Assembly (NCBI GenBank): GCA_028564675.1
Contig: JAOVVO010000072.1
Span: forward strand, 1-64,000
From: Onchocerca lupi
Lineage: Eukaryota > Nematoda > Chromadorea > Rhabditida > Onchocercidae
Reading direction: 5' to 3'
DNA length: 64,000 nucleotides
A program made the position numbers and the translations under genes. Shown here one piece after another: positions 51,901-64,000 of this stretch (the first letter of the stretch is position 1; the number at the start of each line of letters is the position of its first letter). The notes under the pieces were generated by a model. That model did not search any database and was not told where the DNA came from. It was given only the letters and a program-made list of their open reading frames with translations.

Positions 51901-53251
51901 AAAGTTTTAAGTTCTTAACTGATTGATTTGAAATTTTGAAATAACATTACATTCCAATAGTGCATGTTTTTATACAGATATACCCATTTTTTTTTTGACT
52001 GTACACCTATAATAGGTGAAAGTAAGTAAGCGGAATTTTTATTTAAATAGATTAGCTAGAGGCGGAGCTTGGCAAGGTATAATTAATAGAAAAGTATTGA
52101 TTGATAACATTATTGATTCAATTTTAAACTAATTCAAGAACTTATCAGTCATATGTGTATCTTCTTGCTTTTATTTTTTTTTCCTCGTGCGGACTGTTAT
52201 TTAGTTCTCTTCGTTTTATTTGTTTGTTTGTTTGTTTGTTTTTTATTTCCATTTTTGATTTTTCTTTCAACTTCCTGATCTCTTTCTTTACACTCTTTAA
52301 TTTCATGCTCTAATCTTTCTTCTATTCCATCTATCATGAAAATTTCATAGTTATTTGAGCGGTGTGTCATTTGAAAATTTTTTTTATATTTTCTTCTCAG
52401 CTCCTCAGTATTCATTTTCCTGTTGGGTGTTGAATGATCTACATAATCAGGCTATAAATCTTTTTCCTGTCACCATAAACGACGAGAAAAAAATTGAAAA
52501 AAAAAAGAACAGATTTTTTAATGACACCGATGGATCACTTTTTACGAAGCGTTTTTCGTATTGTCCATGACTGGTTTCACGAAAGTTAAAACGTTTACAG
52601 TTTAAAAAATTTGCTCAAATTTTTCGGACACGACAATAAATTTAAATTGAAAGTCAATAAAAAAAAGAAAGTGAAAGAATACTTTGAAACTATATGCATA
52701 CAATTCATCTCAGCTTAATGGATGATTAATATTTATAATGAAACCTTCACATGAAATAAAATGAAAATATTTCAGAATCCCGCATACCACTATGTTGTGA
52801 TGATAATAAAGTACGTGAGAAATTCGAGCGTCTCCTGGAAAAAAAACTTGATTTCTCCATTCGGCATGCTTCTGAATACGGTAGGAGTTAGTTTTTTTTT
52901 TCGGTATAACTTGTAAAGATTTCATTTTATTTCGGAAAAATGATTTCAAAACTTTTTTGAATATTTCTAGGCAATGTGATGTGCAACTTTTTGGCTGGAT
53001 TACGAGAACGAACGGATGGCTATGGAATTGATAAACTTTTTGATCAAGCAACTTTACAGGTTTCATCAATCGACTATTTAAGAATTTTATCACAACCGCT
53101 GCGATTTCCTTTGCGGCGGAAACAACGACGTCTTCATGCTGAGCGACATCATCGTCATCAGCAATTATCTTTTGCCGCAAATTCTATTTTTAATTCAGAA
53201 TTTTTCACGGATGATTTTTACAGGCAATTTTTAAAAATTTATATGCAATAG
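42339..53251 (+). CDS. Secreted matrix metalloproteinase (M10A), no hemopexin domain
   Basis: Nine exons (42339-42641, 46677-46905, 47368-47473, 49386-49633, 50661-50861, 51201-51305, 51408-51476, 52776-52880, 52971-53251) give 548 residues. MMPs are zinc endopeptidases that cleave matrix or cuticle proteins outside the cell. A hydrophobic segment (about 79-93, [14 protein letters not shown]) is the likely signal or anchor; the unusually long N-terminus before it is doubtful, so the true start may be in another exon. An Asn/Asp-rich propeptide ends in a furin-type site, RRRKRF (172-177). The catalytic domain begins SRWDKM and has [11 protein letters not shown]. It contains the zinc site [11 protein letters not shown] (318-328) with catalytic Glu319, and the Met-turn at M336. 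Instead of hemopexin repeats, a basic, helical C-terminus of about 185 residues follows. I see no PRCGxPD cysteine switch. Reading through the exon 5 donor would stop after seven codons (50884). A poly(A) signal is near 53660. Confidence 0.85.
43977..44180 (+). pseudogene. 18S rRNA fragment in intron 1 of the metalloproteinase gene
   Basis: About 200 bp matches the 3' half of eukaryotic 18S rRNA in order. The matching words are ATTGATAGATTGAGAGCTCT, GATTCGGTGG, CACGGCCGTTCTTAG, GATTTGTCTGGTTTATTCCG, GCGAACGAAACTCTAGCCT, CTAAATAGTTAC and CTTCTTAGAGGGACAAGC. It carries several substitutions in positions that rRNA holds nearly constant, and the flanks are ordinary AT-rich intron. It is therefore a decayed inserted fragment, not a working gene. 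It lies in the same direction as the host gene. Confidence 0.88.
51570..52010 (+). repeat. LTR-like repeat cluster in intron 7 of the metalloproteinase gene
   Basis: Two diverged direct copies of a roughly 120-bp sequence (from about 51570 and 51877, offset near 307 bp) flank a middle block, 51690-51830. The middle block has three imperfect copies of AAACATGTTTCCCGCCAA. It then has AGCTCCGATTAACAAAT and AAACAAAGTG, the same order of words as at 29590-29670 in the solo LTR. It is probably a fragment of a related LTR element with an internal duplication. I could not define its ends. Confidence 0.55.
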
Positions 53252-56200
53252 GAAAAGATAAATAACAATTCCATCTCGAAGATACACGAGAAATTTGTGA
53301 TAGTTTGTCCTTCTTCACTTCTTTCTGATTCTCGCATGAGAGATATCAATCGATATTACTGGTACGTACTGATTATGTTATCAGCATGCCCGATGAAAAA
53401 TTATAATTCTTTATTAGCATGCTTGGTAATATCATTTCCTTCTATTTTCTGGAAATTTTTCATGGTGCTCTGTAAATGTTCTTTCTCATCTTCATCATCA
53501 TTCCTTTTGAATTTTTTTTTTCCAATTTATTGTTGAAAATTTTACTTATTCTGTTGAAATACGGTATCGCTTAGATTTTTGAATTACTCATTTAGTCTTT
53601 GGTCCTATCCAGGCAATCTGAAATTTGCAACTTTTCTTTCGCTATTTGTATATCGTTCCAATAAAAAAAAGATCTGCCAAATATTGCTGAGTTATAAAGC
53701 ATATTATGTTTCAAAATTCAAATAATTTTCTTAAAATTGTTTCTCATAAAATTGAATTTTTTGCTTGATCTAGCTAAATTTATTTAGTATTCTTTTCTTT
53801 CATGCTTAGATTAGGCTATCCCTAGTTTTTATCATTTATTTATTACCTGGTCTAGTAATAATGCGGCATATTTCACTCTTTTTTTTTCACTTGATTTTTA
53901 AATATCAGGAACTTTAGAATACCTGTTGTTTAGCTACTTATTAGGAGAAAAAGAAAAAGAAAGTTGACGTAAATTGCTAGAAATAATTTTAAACTTCCGC
54001 TGAATCGTCCCAATCTCAAATTTATCCGCGATGTTGCGAGATTTTTTTGATTCATTCGTATGCTTTCAAATTGCATTTATATTTGCATTTATAGAAATGT
54101 TTCAATGTTAGTTATTTGTTTGGGGGAATGAATAGTGGATTTTATAACTTTTCAATCACTAATGAGTTTAAAATAGTTTCTAATGATGACAATTTTTCAA
54201 ATTTAATATCAAAATTTAAAACTTTTATCCAGAGATTCTTCAATGATAAATTTGCTTCATATTTTTATTGCCAATCTCATAAGATTCGAATCATACGAAG
54301 ATATGATTATTGTTAATTACGATATTGTATTCGGAATCAATTGATTTTAGTTTCATTTTCCTTTCATTCAAATTAGAGACAAGTTTATGTGCAAATTTAA
54401 TTAGACAACTAGACTTCCTTCTCTGAAGATTATTTTTCTTTGATGTTCACTTACATAGTTTACTGTTAGATTTAGGAATTGACAGATATGATTCAATAAA
54501 TTTTAGTTTGTCTTTGCTGTCAAAGTTTGATTCGTAGCTATTCTGTTCTTCTGTTTACATTAAATATTCGTCTGTCTATATTTCCAATACTTTTTGTTTT
54601 TCGATCTTGATAAACTTTTACTGTGGTCACAATAAAAACACCAAATAATTGTTAGCCATACAATTTAGAAATTAAAGATTCTTTCTTTTTGTTACATGTC
54701 ATTCGAACTTTTGTTTTGTCATCGTTACAATCAAATGCATTAATGTAATCACTATTACTGTAATGATTGAATGTACAATGTATTTTGAGTTGATAGTAGT
54801 GGCAAGTGTAATATTTTGCGGGACGAAATATTTACAAAATGCTTCTTATCAATTTTGCGCAAAATTACGTTTATTCTGAAATTTTTCCTTCTGAATTCTA
54901 ATGAGGTATTGGGAATTTTTAATTTCGATAAATTAGTTAATTTCAAGGTAATTTTACAATTTGAAAAAATAAGGCAACAAATGATTGGTCGATTTTTCCG
55001 ATGCTGCTACTATCAAAAGATATTCGTTAATAGATTTATTTCCGATGAAATACCAATGAAATCAGTGCAATTTATATCTATACTTGTGCAATAGTGAATT
55101 GATTATAGTTATTTTATTAACAATGATGCTTATTTTTAATATTTTATTTTTTGTCAAACGAAAATTATTTAATCATCCAAGAATGCGAATTCATGGAGTT
55201 TTACTCGTCGAGAATATTATTTGGGAAATATTAATAACAACTTATGGGCCTCTGTCAATAAGAACAGTCCATTGTTATGCAATTTTTGTACAAACTGCTA
55301 AAATATTAAATCACGGCGATAGTTTATCAATTGAAATTTAGAAAAGAAAGCGATCATTAATCTTATCTCAAAGAGAAATAAGCATACGTAATGAAAGTGA
55401 TGAATTGAAATTCGAAAAGAAAATTACGTGATCGAGGATTGTTAAAACGTGAAATCTCGAGAGACATCAAAAATAAAATGTTACTAATTACTTAAGGCTA
55501 TTCCAAAAAGTGGAAATTAATTAACAATCTTATTCTAAATAAATTAGATTTTAAAAATTATTTCTGAAATAAGCTTTTCTGAAAGAATTGTGAGCAAAAA
55601 AAGAAATTACTAGAAGAAATCTCGCATCTCATAGATAAGATTCGTATTGATTGTCAAAGGGAGAAACTGTCAGAGTGCTTAACTAAGATTAAAGTTCAAA
55701 AATGATCAGTTGAGGACTTGAGGTGAAATTTCAGCTAACGCTTACAAAGAAGAAAGAAGAATTGTTTGCAAGAACAAATGAATAGAAAATTTTGTTGGCA
55801 AATAATCTTGTATTAGAATATTTATCATTTAAAAATGAATTAGTTGCTGTTTTATGCTGAAAGATCCATGGTATGGAAAAAATAGAGCATTGAAAGAAAG
55901 AACAGAAAGGAAAGGAAGGAAGAAAAAGCTTTGTAAATTTTTATATTCATCAGTTCAACGTTTGGTTCATCTCACAGCGCCAATCCTGCTTACCAAAAAT
56001 GGCTCACTTGGAGTACACATTCAATGTCTATGCTTCATTCAAGACGTTTAAATTGAAAACATTTTGTCCCACAATTCCTCTAATCATTCACTTTACCGAA
56101 TATAACAGCTTCATTACGTATTCTAGCTATCACACATTGTCATCATAAAATCATCAAAAAAAAAAAAAAAATGATAATAATAATGATAATTTTATAGTAA

Positions 56201-59200
56201 ATATTTACAAAATAAAGCTCTAAATCAGATAAAATTGAAATGAAGTTTTTTTCAAACTTTTAACTAAAATTCATTTCTTTGCTAACTTATCATATTAATT
56301 GTAGAAAAATATTAAAATTGCTAAAGCACTCAAGGTATGCAATCTAACATACAAGAAAGTTACTTTATTTGATAATTTACTTTAATCATATTACTTTAAT
56401 TTTTGATAATTAAAAATTAATTTATTTCAAAAATTTCACCAAGAAGTTAGCAAAAAAATTTGCAAAATCATATCTATTGGTATAATTTTTTGATAAAATT
56501 TCAATTAATCAAAAAATCTACAAATGAATGCAATTTTTTTGGAATTTTGGAATAAAACTCAATGAGTTTTCATTTTCCGAAAATTTCACCATTACGCTGC
56601 TATTCGAAGTGTATGTTTAATTCATGTACGGCCATTACTGTTGTAATGAAAGAAGAATATTGGGTTTCAGTGAAGAAATATTCCACCGAAACTGCTAAAA
56701 TCTATTGAGAAAACAGATTAATCAACCAACCGGTTGCGGTTATCCATTAGAATAACAAAAATTGAGCGATTTTCATTTTTATTTAAAGATAGCAATTGTT
56801 GAACAAGAAATGATTTCTCAATGTGACATCATTTCATGTTTTAAATTCCTCAGTTCATTTCTGGAATCATCAATTCACTTCTAGAATATAATTTACTGCG
56901 ATCATAGTTAATAAAAAATTATAATTTTTCCATTTTAAATAAATTGTAATTGTCTGAAATTGAAATAAAATTAAAGTTGAATTTTTGCAAGTAATCGGAT
57001 TTAAAATGTTATTGATTCAGTTTCAGAATATCTGTTTCAGTATATTCATAAAAATATACCTAATCGAAAATTTTCTCGTAACCTTCTTTTCTCCTTATTT
57101 ATCATGTAACATTGAATTTTACCGGTCAGCTTATATTAGGATTACCTGTTTTTACTTCCAAACAACTTTTTTATTTTGCAAAATACATCGGCATATTCAA
57201 CTTTTAACATCATGAATCGATATACTTTCTGAACTTTCCGATTATGCATTTTATATGGCCATTTATCTTCGCGCTATCCAAAAATCCTCAAATTATCTTG
57301 CTTTAGCTTATTTTAACCACACAAATTTTTTTTTAATGTAAATATTACAAATTCAAACTTTTGCAAAAAAAAAAAAAAAATTTTTTTTTGCATAAAGAAA
57401 AGTTCGCAATTGTTTAATAGTTATGGGATTTGTTTGAAATAAAAAATTTATAAATTTAAACGAAAAAAGAAGAATAATTTTTTCTAAAAATCTAAAATGT
57501 ACACAATTTCTTTTCAGCAGAAAAAGAAAGAAAAAATGATAAGCACAAAAATTTTTGCTAATAAATTGCATTGATGAGCGACCTTCACCCTTTTATTGAA
57601 AACACCAAAAAAATTGCCTAATGACGAAATTTTTTAATTACTTCTTTGAAATATTGTCTATTCAAATGTTACAAAATTGAGGAACTTCCATTTACCGCAA
57701 AATAATACTGTAAAAGTGTTCTATTTGGCGAAACTGTCAAGAGCTATTCTTGCAGAAGGAACCGATACTTGGATTGAATTCATTTTTAATTATTTTTATA
57801 ATTAAGAAATCGCTAAATGAAGCTCAAGCATGAACAGAATATAATTTTTTGGAAAAAGTGATAAAATTTGATATAACCAAAAATGTATATTTCTGATAAA
57901 ATCAAATTCTATTAATAAATAGGTGTAGCAAATTTTCTACATAATTAATATTATTTCTAACTTTCGTTTCTTTTTCTTATAATCCTGCAATTTTTCTATG
58001 TTTATGATCCCGACTTCAAGGACATCAAATGATAGAAATGATTTAAACTGTTTATTCGTTCAAAACAATGAAATTTATTTCTTTTTAAATAAAATTAAGC
58101 TTTTTATAACACTGAACCATTTATTATCCTAGAAAAATTTTTAAAACAATTCTAAATAAGTGAAGAAAAATGAGAAAAAGATTAATCGGATGAGGAAGAC
58201 AAGAATAGAGAAATGGAATCAAAAATTGTCGCGTTTTGAAAACTTTTGAAAAAGTTAATATCAATTTAAAATTGAAAAAAAAAAAAAATCTATGATGTAA
58301 AAATAAAAGATCTGTATGATTTCTAGGTCAATTGATCGGCATCACAGGATTCTGTTATCAATTGACCTCGTGCATTGTAATTCATATGATTTCAGATCTT
58401 CAAAGATAAGTTATACAGCAATTCATGAAAATCAATTTTTTTATAAATTATTTCTAATATTAGCCATCTGGAATAAAGCTCTCGGAAGTTTGATCGACTA
58501 AGTTTATTGATTGAAATTTTGATTTTCCAAACGTGCAAAATAAAACTAATAAAATGCTTAGTAAAAAAAGAGAAAAATACAATTAAAAAATAGACTATAT
58601 TATTGAATAGCAAAAAGATCAATTAGTATAAGTATTCGCTTGTCATTTTATTTTATTTTTTTATTTTTTACTTTTCTGATTATTATTCATTCAATCTTTC
58701 ATATTCCCTTGTTCTTTGATTTTCAATTTCTTTCAATTTATCGTCATTTTACACTTATTCAATTTTTGCTCATTAGCTTTAATGTGCCGCCAATTTGATT
58801 TCTGTGATTTATTTTCGTTTAAGCATTAATTTATATCACTTAAATTTGGGTTACAAAGAGGATAGGACAATTTCTACAAATTCAAATTCAATTCAGTGTT
58901 TTTTGGAAAATTTATTTTGTTCTAATTTTCATTTGAAGATTTGATGAAAAAACAATGCATCACATTTTAAATAGAATTTAGGCAATAGCAGAGCAGTGTA
59001 ACAATCAGTAATACATATATTTAGATTTAAATTGGTTTTAAATATATATTTAATTCCAATTATTCATAACTCAAATTTTATATTATTTATATCAGCAATG
59101 GGATTTTTTTTTATACTCGTTGAAATTAGATTAGATTTTCATCGTCACCATTTTCAAAAATGTTACACAAAAATTTGATATTTAATTTTGATTATCATTT

Positions 59201-59253
59201 AGAAGAAAAAATAATTTTTCTTGAATACTGACAATATCCATCATTTTTTCGCT
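53252..59253. other. Long gene-free interval between convergent genes
   Basis: Six kilobases of AT-rich sequence between the metalloproteinase 3' end and the 3' end of the gene on the other strand. Open frames at 54816-55094 and 55084-55341 are hydrophobic, overlap in different frames and lack splice context or recognisable motifs. I do not call them. A 12-bp perfect inverted repeat is at 58325-58336/58357-58368. Confidence 0.45.
58325..58368. repeat. Inverted repeat, 12-bp arms
   Basis: AGGTCAATTGAT at 58325-58336 is perfectly repeated in inverse at 58357-58368, with a 20-nt loop. No associated gene. Confidence 0.7.
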
Positions 59254-62200
59254 TTATAGCCAACCATCCGGTGGATTCCATCCATACATAGTAATCGTCC
59301 GATTAGTTATTTTTATAAATTCTTTCTGGCAATCAATTTTCGTTTTGCCTATAAAACATGTTTAGGTGAAAAAGAAAATTGAGTTATATGAATAGATTAC
59401 TGAATTTTTGTTGAAAATTACTAGTAGAGTAATATTTGAATTATGACTTTTTTTAGACTCAAAAAGAGCTTTTTCAGTTTAGTGTTTTTTTTTTTTAAAG
59501 TTTGCTGTGATTCATAGAATTTTTATATTCCCGATGCAAATTTCCTGCTGATTCGAATATCTTAATCTGCACTGCAAACAAAATTTCGAATTGTTTAGAT
59601 GGACTAAAAAAAAAAAAAATAAAAATTAGGATTTAAGGAAATTTTTGAAGGGATCAAAAATAAATTCCGAAATCAAGGGAAATCTTGAAATTAAAATTAA
59701 AGAAAGAATCCAATCTCTCAATAATTAATGTTCACTACTATCAGATGGCTTCATCATTGTTCATAAAATTTTTAGCAAATTCAAACTCAGGACAGCAATA
59801 ATATCATACGCCACAACTTCTTCGAAAAAAGAAAACAACTGCGGGTAACAGTAATATCATAATTTTTCCGGAAAGAGAGAAAAAAAAATTGAGAATGACA
59901 GCAATATCATAATCTTTCCGGAAAAAAGAGAAAAAAATTGAGACAACAATAATTTCCGGGAAGAAAAAAGCAATAAGCATATTTCATTAATAGAGGAAAA
60001 ATCGTTTAGATCTAATAAAGGTCATGACCTTGAAAAAAATTCATTTTTAGAAACAACTACCTTTAAGTTTTCTCCACTCTTTTGCACAGTTCAAACGTTT
60101 ATTACCATCTGAAAATATATATTACTTATCATTGCATAGATGTTTATATCATTTGAAGCTGGATTCTTTTAATTATAAAATCAGATAAGATTGAATTAGA
60201 TAATATATCATGTCACTAAACTGCTTCTCTCATAATTAATTAGCTGATTGATATCATCTGATTAATTGAGCTATATTATTATCTTTCCGGATGATCCTTT
60301 TTATCATATCAGCCTCAAACTATTCCATTTTATTTATTACGTGTTGTATTAAAATTGTCAAAATTGTTTTTATAATATTTAATGCAAATAAATATCTTTT
60401 CAAACTCACTTATAAATCAAATCAAGTGAAAAAAAAAAGAATAATATATAATTTAACTTCGTTGATTTAAAATCATTGCATTTCACAATTGGACACCATT
60501 AAAACTATTTCAAATTATTGCATTGCAATAGGAATTCTTGAAAAATTATTTTAAAATCAATCCTAAAATTTTCAACTTACCGTAATCACCTACAGTAACT
60601 TGCATATATAGTGCATTCATCTGTCGTAGAATTTGTTCGGGTACATCAAAATGACCATGTTCTCCTTTGTAGCCAGCTCGACACATTTTATAAATTGCAT
60701 TTGCGAAATCCTAGAAATAAAATAGAAAAATATTTGATATATTCCCTCAATCCATCTGCAAAATCCATGTTTTCCGCTTTCCGGAAACCAGAACATTCAA
60801 TTTTTGATGAAAAGGAGATGCAACAAATGGCATATTATCGTATCGCGTTAAGGTATTCATGAAAATTAAAACAAAATTAGAATATTTAAGGCAATAATAT
60901 TTATCACCTTTTAATACTTCTGCATTCTTACATTGATCTTTTGCCCCTGGGCAATAGTGAATTTCAAATGATTGAATATAAAGGAGAAACATAAATGAAA
61001 GCAGAAGAGATGAAATTTCCATTTTTCTATTTGGAAAGCTTCTTTAGGAATTTAAATTTAAGAAAAAACAAAAAACTATCAATCATTCCAAAAAGAGTTC
61101 AATTTCTCCAAAAAATTACAATTTCATACTGACGTAGATTTTTTCATTTTTCAAAAAAAAAGAAACACGATGGAAGAGTTTTTTTGTCCTTGCGTGCGTG
61201 ATAACCCATTGCAATTTTTCACGAAAAACCAATCATTTTTCATGATTTTTGAAATCTTTTCATTTTTTTTTTTTTTAAATTTTCAGTCTGAATGCCTTTT
61301 CAGTCTATTTTGAATTAAAGATACTAAAAAGTAAATGAAAGATTAAGCAAAGAGAGTTTTTGTGTTTTAATTTTTTCCCCATCAATAATGATATTTTTTC
61401 TCACATAAAGCACTTTTTTTTTTTTTTTTTTAAAATGAAAGACGTTGATATCCGAATGAAAAAAAAAAAAAAAAAAAAGAAAGAAATTCGATTTAATAGA
61501 ACATCTAAAAGTTCACAAATATCAAAGCTGATTTTTGTCATAAATTGCTAGTGGCACACTCTATTTGACAAATTCAGCTTTATATGGACAATAAATAAAT
61601 AGGCTCAATTATGATCTTATAATTGAATAATGCTAAGATTCAGTATCCCAAATGATTTAATCAATGAATATTGTCCGGATTGGGAAAGAAGTATTTTGCT
61701 CGAAAATGCTAGGAGCAAAAAAGTTTGTTAATTATCTTTCAAATATCATCATCATTCATGATTGTGACTTTTGTCTTTTTCAAAAAAATCTTTTTTAAAA
61801 AAGATAAAAGTTGCAATTATGAATGATAATATTTAAAAGATGATTAGCAAAATTTTTTTGAATTTTGCATCGTCTGATTATTATTGAATATTAGAATGCT
61901 TATTAGATATGAAATTATGCTAAAGGTCATAGTTCAAATTCTAGAATTGAATGATTGGGATGGAAATTTTACCTTATCTCTCCATAAATCCTTATCCTCC
62001 TGATGTCTTCTTTCCCAATATGCCTCAAATTGTTTCTCTTCTTCCTGTGCTTCTTTCTGTTCACGTAAAAAGGCCAACCATCTGATTGAAAAATGTAAGT
62101 TAAAAAAAGGATAAAACATTTTACTTTATCACTGCACTCTCATTGATATGATCTTTTATTATCATTAAAATGATTTTTGCTCTTTCCAATTATACTAAAT

Positions 62201-63137
62201 AGTATTAATATTTAAATTAAAATACAATCCACAATGAATGGTAAAAGTATAATCAAAGAAATTAAATGACCATATGAGCACTCTCGAAAATCATTCTGGT
62301 GTTTTCTGCTAATCTAACATAGACAAATAATTCTTTTTATATCCAAAAATTATTCAAATCTAATTAAAACAAATTAAGTCAAAACTTAAAAATTATTCGA
62401 AGAGAAGTGGAACAAATTAATCTTGAATATGTTAAAGTTGAATAATACTGTAATTAATATTCCGTTATCCAAGTTTGACATAGATCTGCTTTATTAATAA
62501 CTAATGTTTGAAATCGAATTATTTTGGATATCAAGAGAATTAATTAAATATCTAGAAATTTTGCTTTTAGCACAAAAAATATAACAATTCGTCAATTATT
62601 TGCAAAAACTTCATAATATACAATTTTGCAAAATAACCTTAAACGAGCTTCATTATCTTTCTTGTTTCGACGAATGATCAATTTTTCAAGTTGTTTCATT
62701 ATAAATTCATCATCATCAGCTTCATCCAATAGCTCATTATCCTTTGATTTTTCATTATCAGAAATTTCTGTACCATCTATAAAATCATCATCATCCATTA
62801 AATCAGGAATTTCATCACCTGAGGAATCCATTTTGCTATTAAAATGTAGTTTGCTGCTATTTCGCTCATGAATAATTGCTGAACTGGATGAAGAATTAGT
62901 CGAATGAATGTCGGATGCAAGATTTAATTCTAAATCTGATCCGGATATTGATAATTTTTTTCGGTCACACTGCATATCTGCAGCGATATTCAATTCGACA
63001 TTGCTATCCGAATCCATTCTCTTATCTATTTCATCCAAAGAATCTTCACTTGACATTTTTGAGAAGGAATGTTCAGTATCGCTTGATGTCCAGTGATTAT
63101 TGATATAATCACTTCTATCACAATCACTTATACTCAT
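59254..63137 (-). CDS. Acidic, charged protein of unknown function
   Basis: Four exons (63137-62638, 62081-61973, 60710-60581, 59348-59254) join in phase to give 277 residues. Residues 1-145 are rich in Ser, Asp and Glu (for example EIPDLMDDDDFIDG) and probably disordered. Next comes a highly charged helix with Trp/Tyr spacing (RWLAFLREQKEAQEEEKQF, YWERRHQEDKDLWRDK). A compact C-terminal part contains FANAIYKMCRAGYKGEHG, QMNALYMQVTVGDYG and ends MYGWNPPDGWL. The segment MNALYMQVTVGDY is reminiscent of the LY.QATVGD motif of acyl-CoA-binding domains, and the preceding FANAI helix fits that fold. The expected downstream K..W motif is not clear, so this is a weak hint. There is no signal peptide. 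A nuclear or cytosolic role is possible. I do not recognise an orthologue. Confidence 0.7.
60747..61022 (-). CDS. Small secreted-type cysteine protein nested in an intron (hypothetical)
   Basis: This 91-codon ATG ORF lies on the same strand as its host gene, within intron 2 (60711-61972). It starts with a good signal-peptide-like sequence (MEISSLLLSFMFLLYIQ), followed by HYCPGAKDQCKNAEVLKG and KYYCLKY. The leader fits secretion, and the C-x6-C spacing is protein-like. A is at -3 of the ATG. A potential donor at AAAG|GTGATA would permit splicing to other sequence. Nothing identifies a family. It may be a nested gene, an alternative first exon, or a chance ORF. Confidence 0.35.
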   Translation of the reverse strand: MEISSLLLSFMFLLYIQSFEIHYCPGAKDQCKNAEVLKGDKYYCLKYSNFVLIFMNTLTRYDNMPFVASPFHQKLNVLVSGKRKTWILQMD

Positions 63138-64000
63138 ATCTTTGAAAATCCTGAAACTAGAAATCCTTCATTAAAATCGTGAACTTCTGGAAATGACGGA
63201 AAGATAGCACAGCAGATTTCTAGGTATGAGAGATAAAAAATCCAGTGGTACTTTGAACGCCATCTTACAAATCGATTGATGACCTAACTTATAACAATAT
63301 CATTTCCTCCCCCTATACTGACCTTCATAATTAAATCATTTTCTCTTGCTTATCTGAAAATGTGGAACAATTCTCAAATAATAACATATTTAATTCTTGC
63401 ATAAATATTAAAAAAATAAAAAATCCTAAATAGTATGAAAATTCCAACAAAACTGAGAAAATAATAGAAAGCACTGCATGATTTGGAGATAATTTCAGAG
63501 AATTGAAGCCAATAATATGAATCCTATTTGATTGTAGCGAGAAATTAGCAAATATTTCGTCCAAAATGCATTATTATTCAAGATTGACTAGAAAATTCAA
63601 TCCTTTCCATCCTATTCTGTCGCTATCAATTAGAATTTTTTGCCTAATAAGATCATATTACCAAAAGCTCCTATTGGATAACGTTATATTCAATTCAATG
63701 TATACTAATTGATCTCTGACACTAAAAATGTTGCAAAATTCGGCTTTACAGGGAATAAAATCAATTAATACTTGAAACTAATCAGATTTTACACTATTTC
63801 CATTGTAACTTCGAAATACATTCTGATTTACCTAAATATACTCTCACATCAGTTTTGTTTTTGATAATTTTCAAAAACGATAAATCATGGAAGACTAACT
63901 ATCCTCAGAAAAAAATATTTTTTCCTAAAGATGACAAATGGAAATTTCGGAGGAAACTTGGGCATTTTTTTCTTATTTTCTTACTTATCAAACATGAAAT
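63138..64000. other. Upstream flank of the acidic-protein gene
   Basis: AT-rich with no convincing exon. The less AT-rich patch 63150-63330, including CTTCCTCCCCC-type sequence, is the likely promoter side of the minus-strand gene. The open frame at 63331-63564 has no recognisable character. Confidence 0.4.

Noticed and set aside
52710..53180. The longest minus-strand ORF (156 codons)
   Set aside because: It is antisense to the last two exons of the metalloproteinase gene, which have clear splice sites and continuity.
54816..55341. Two hydrophobic ORFs on the plus strand
   Set aside because: They overlap in different frames, lack family motifs and sit in A/T-rich sequence where chance ORFs are common.
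62626..63103. Plus-strand Ser-rich ORFs
   Set aside because: They are shadows of the acidic first exon of the minus-strand gene (GAT/GAA read as ATC/TTC/TCA).
1..64000. CRISPR arrays, bacterial operons or Wolbachia-derived insertions
   Set aside because: No regularly spaced direct repeats with unique spacers, and no bacterial-type long ORFs anywhere in the window.

Overview
The window is an AT-rich, intron-dense eukaryotic sequence. Small exons, GT...AG introns with short T-rich acceptors, many A/T homopolymers, an SL1-like 22-mer and the gene content together suggest a nematode, most likely a filarial (clade III) worm. This is inferred from gene style and has not been checked against a database. 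Almost none of the real coding sequence lies in long open frames, so the gene models here were assembled exon by exon. Every protein-coding model closes in frame with consistent splice phases.

Layout. 1-12558 is mostly gene-free. It holds an SL1-like sequence, a perfect 20-bp-arm hairpin, the C-terminal exons of a pyridoxamine 5'-phosphate oxidase (PNPO) homologue with an in-frame TGA, one orphan terminal-exon-like segment and several repeats. 12559-15191 (+) is a 7-exon PI-PLC X-domain protein. It converges on 15456-19265 (-), a 5-exon mitochondrial S-adenosylmethionine carrier. 21487-28342 (-) is a polypeptide GalNAc-transferase of the GLY-5 type, with two mutually exclusive lectin-domain exons. 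29501-30040 is a solo LTR with a 5-bp target-site duplication. After minisatellites and a GC-richer probable promoter comes 31327-34325 (+), the 8-exon dynactin subunit dynamitin. A initiator tRNA-Met lies at 39265-39336 (-). 42339-53251 (+) is a 9-exon matrix metalloproteinase whose 4-kb first intron contains an 18S rRNA fragment and whose seventh intron contains LTR-like repeats. 59254-63137 (-) is a 4-exon acidic, charged protein I do not recognise, with a small secreted-type ORF nested in its second intron.

The genes are unrelated housekeeping and secretory-pathway genes; I see no operon or dedicated multi-gene system. The points most worth following up are the alternative GalNAc-transferase exons, the metalloproteinase without a visible cysteine switch or hemopexin domain, the TGA-interrupted PNPO tail, the 18S fragment, the SL1-like sequence and the E2F-like repeats shared by two LTR-type sequences.
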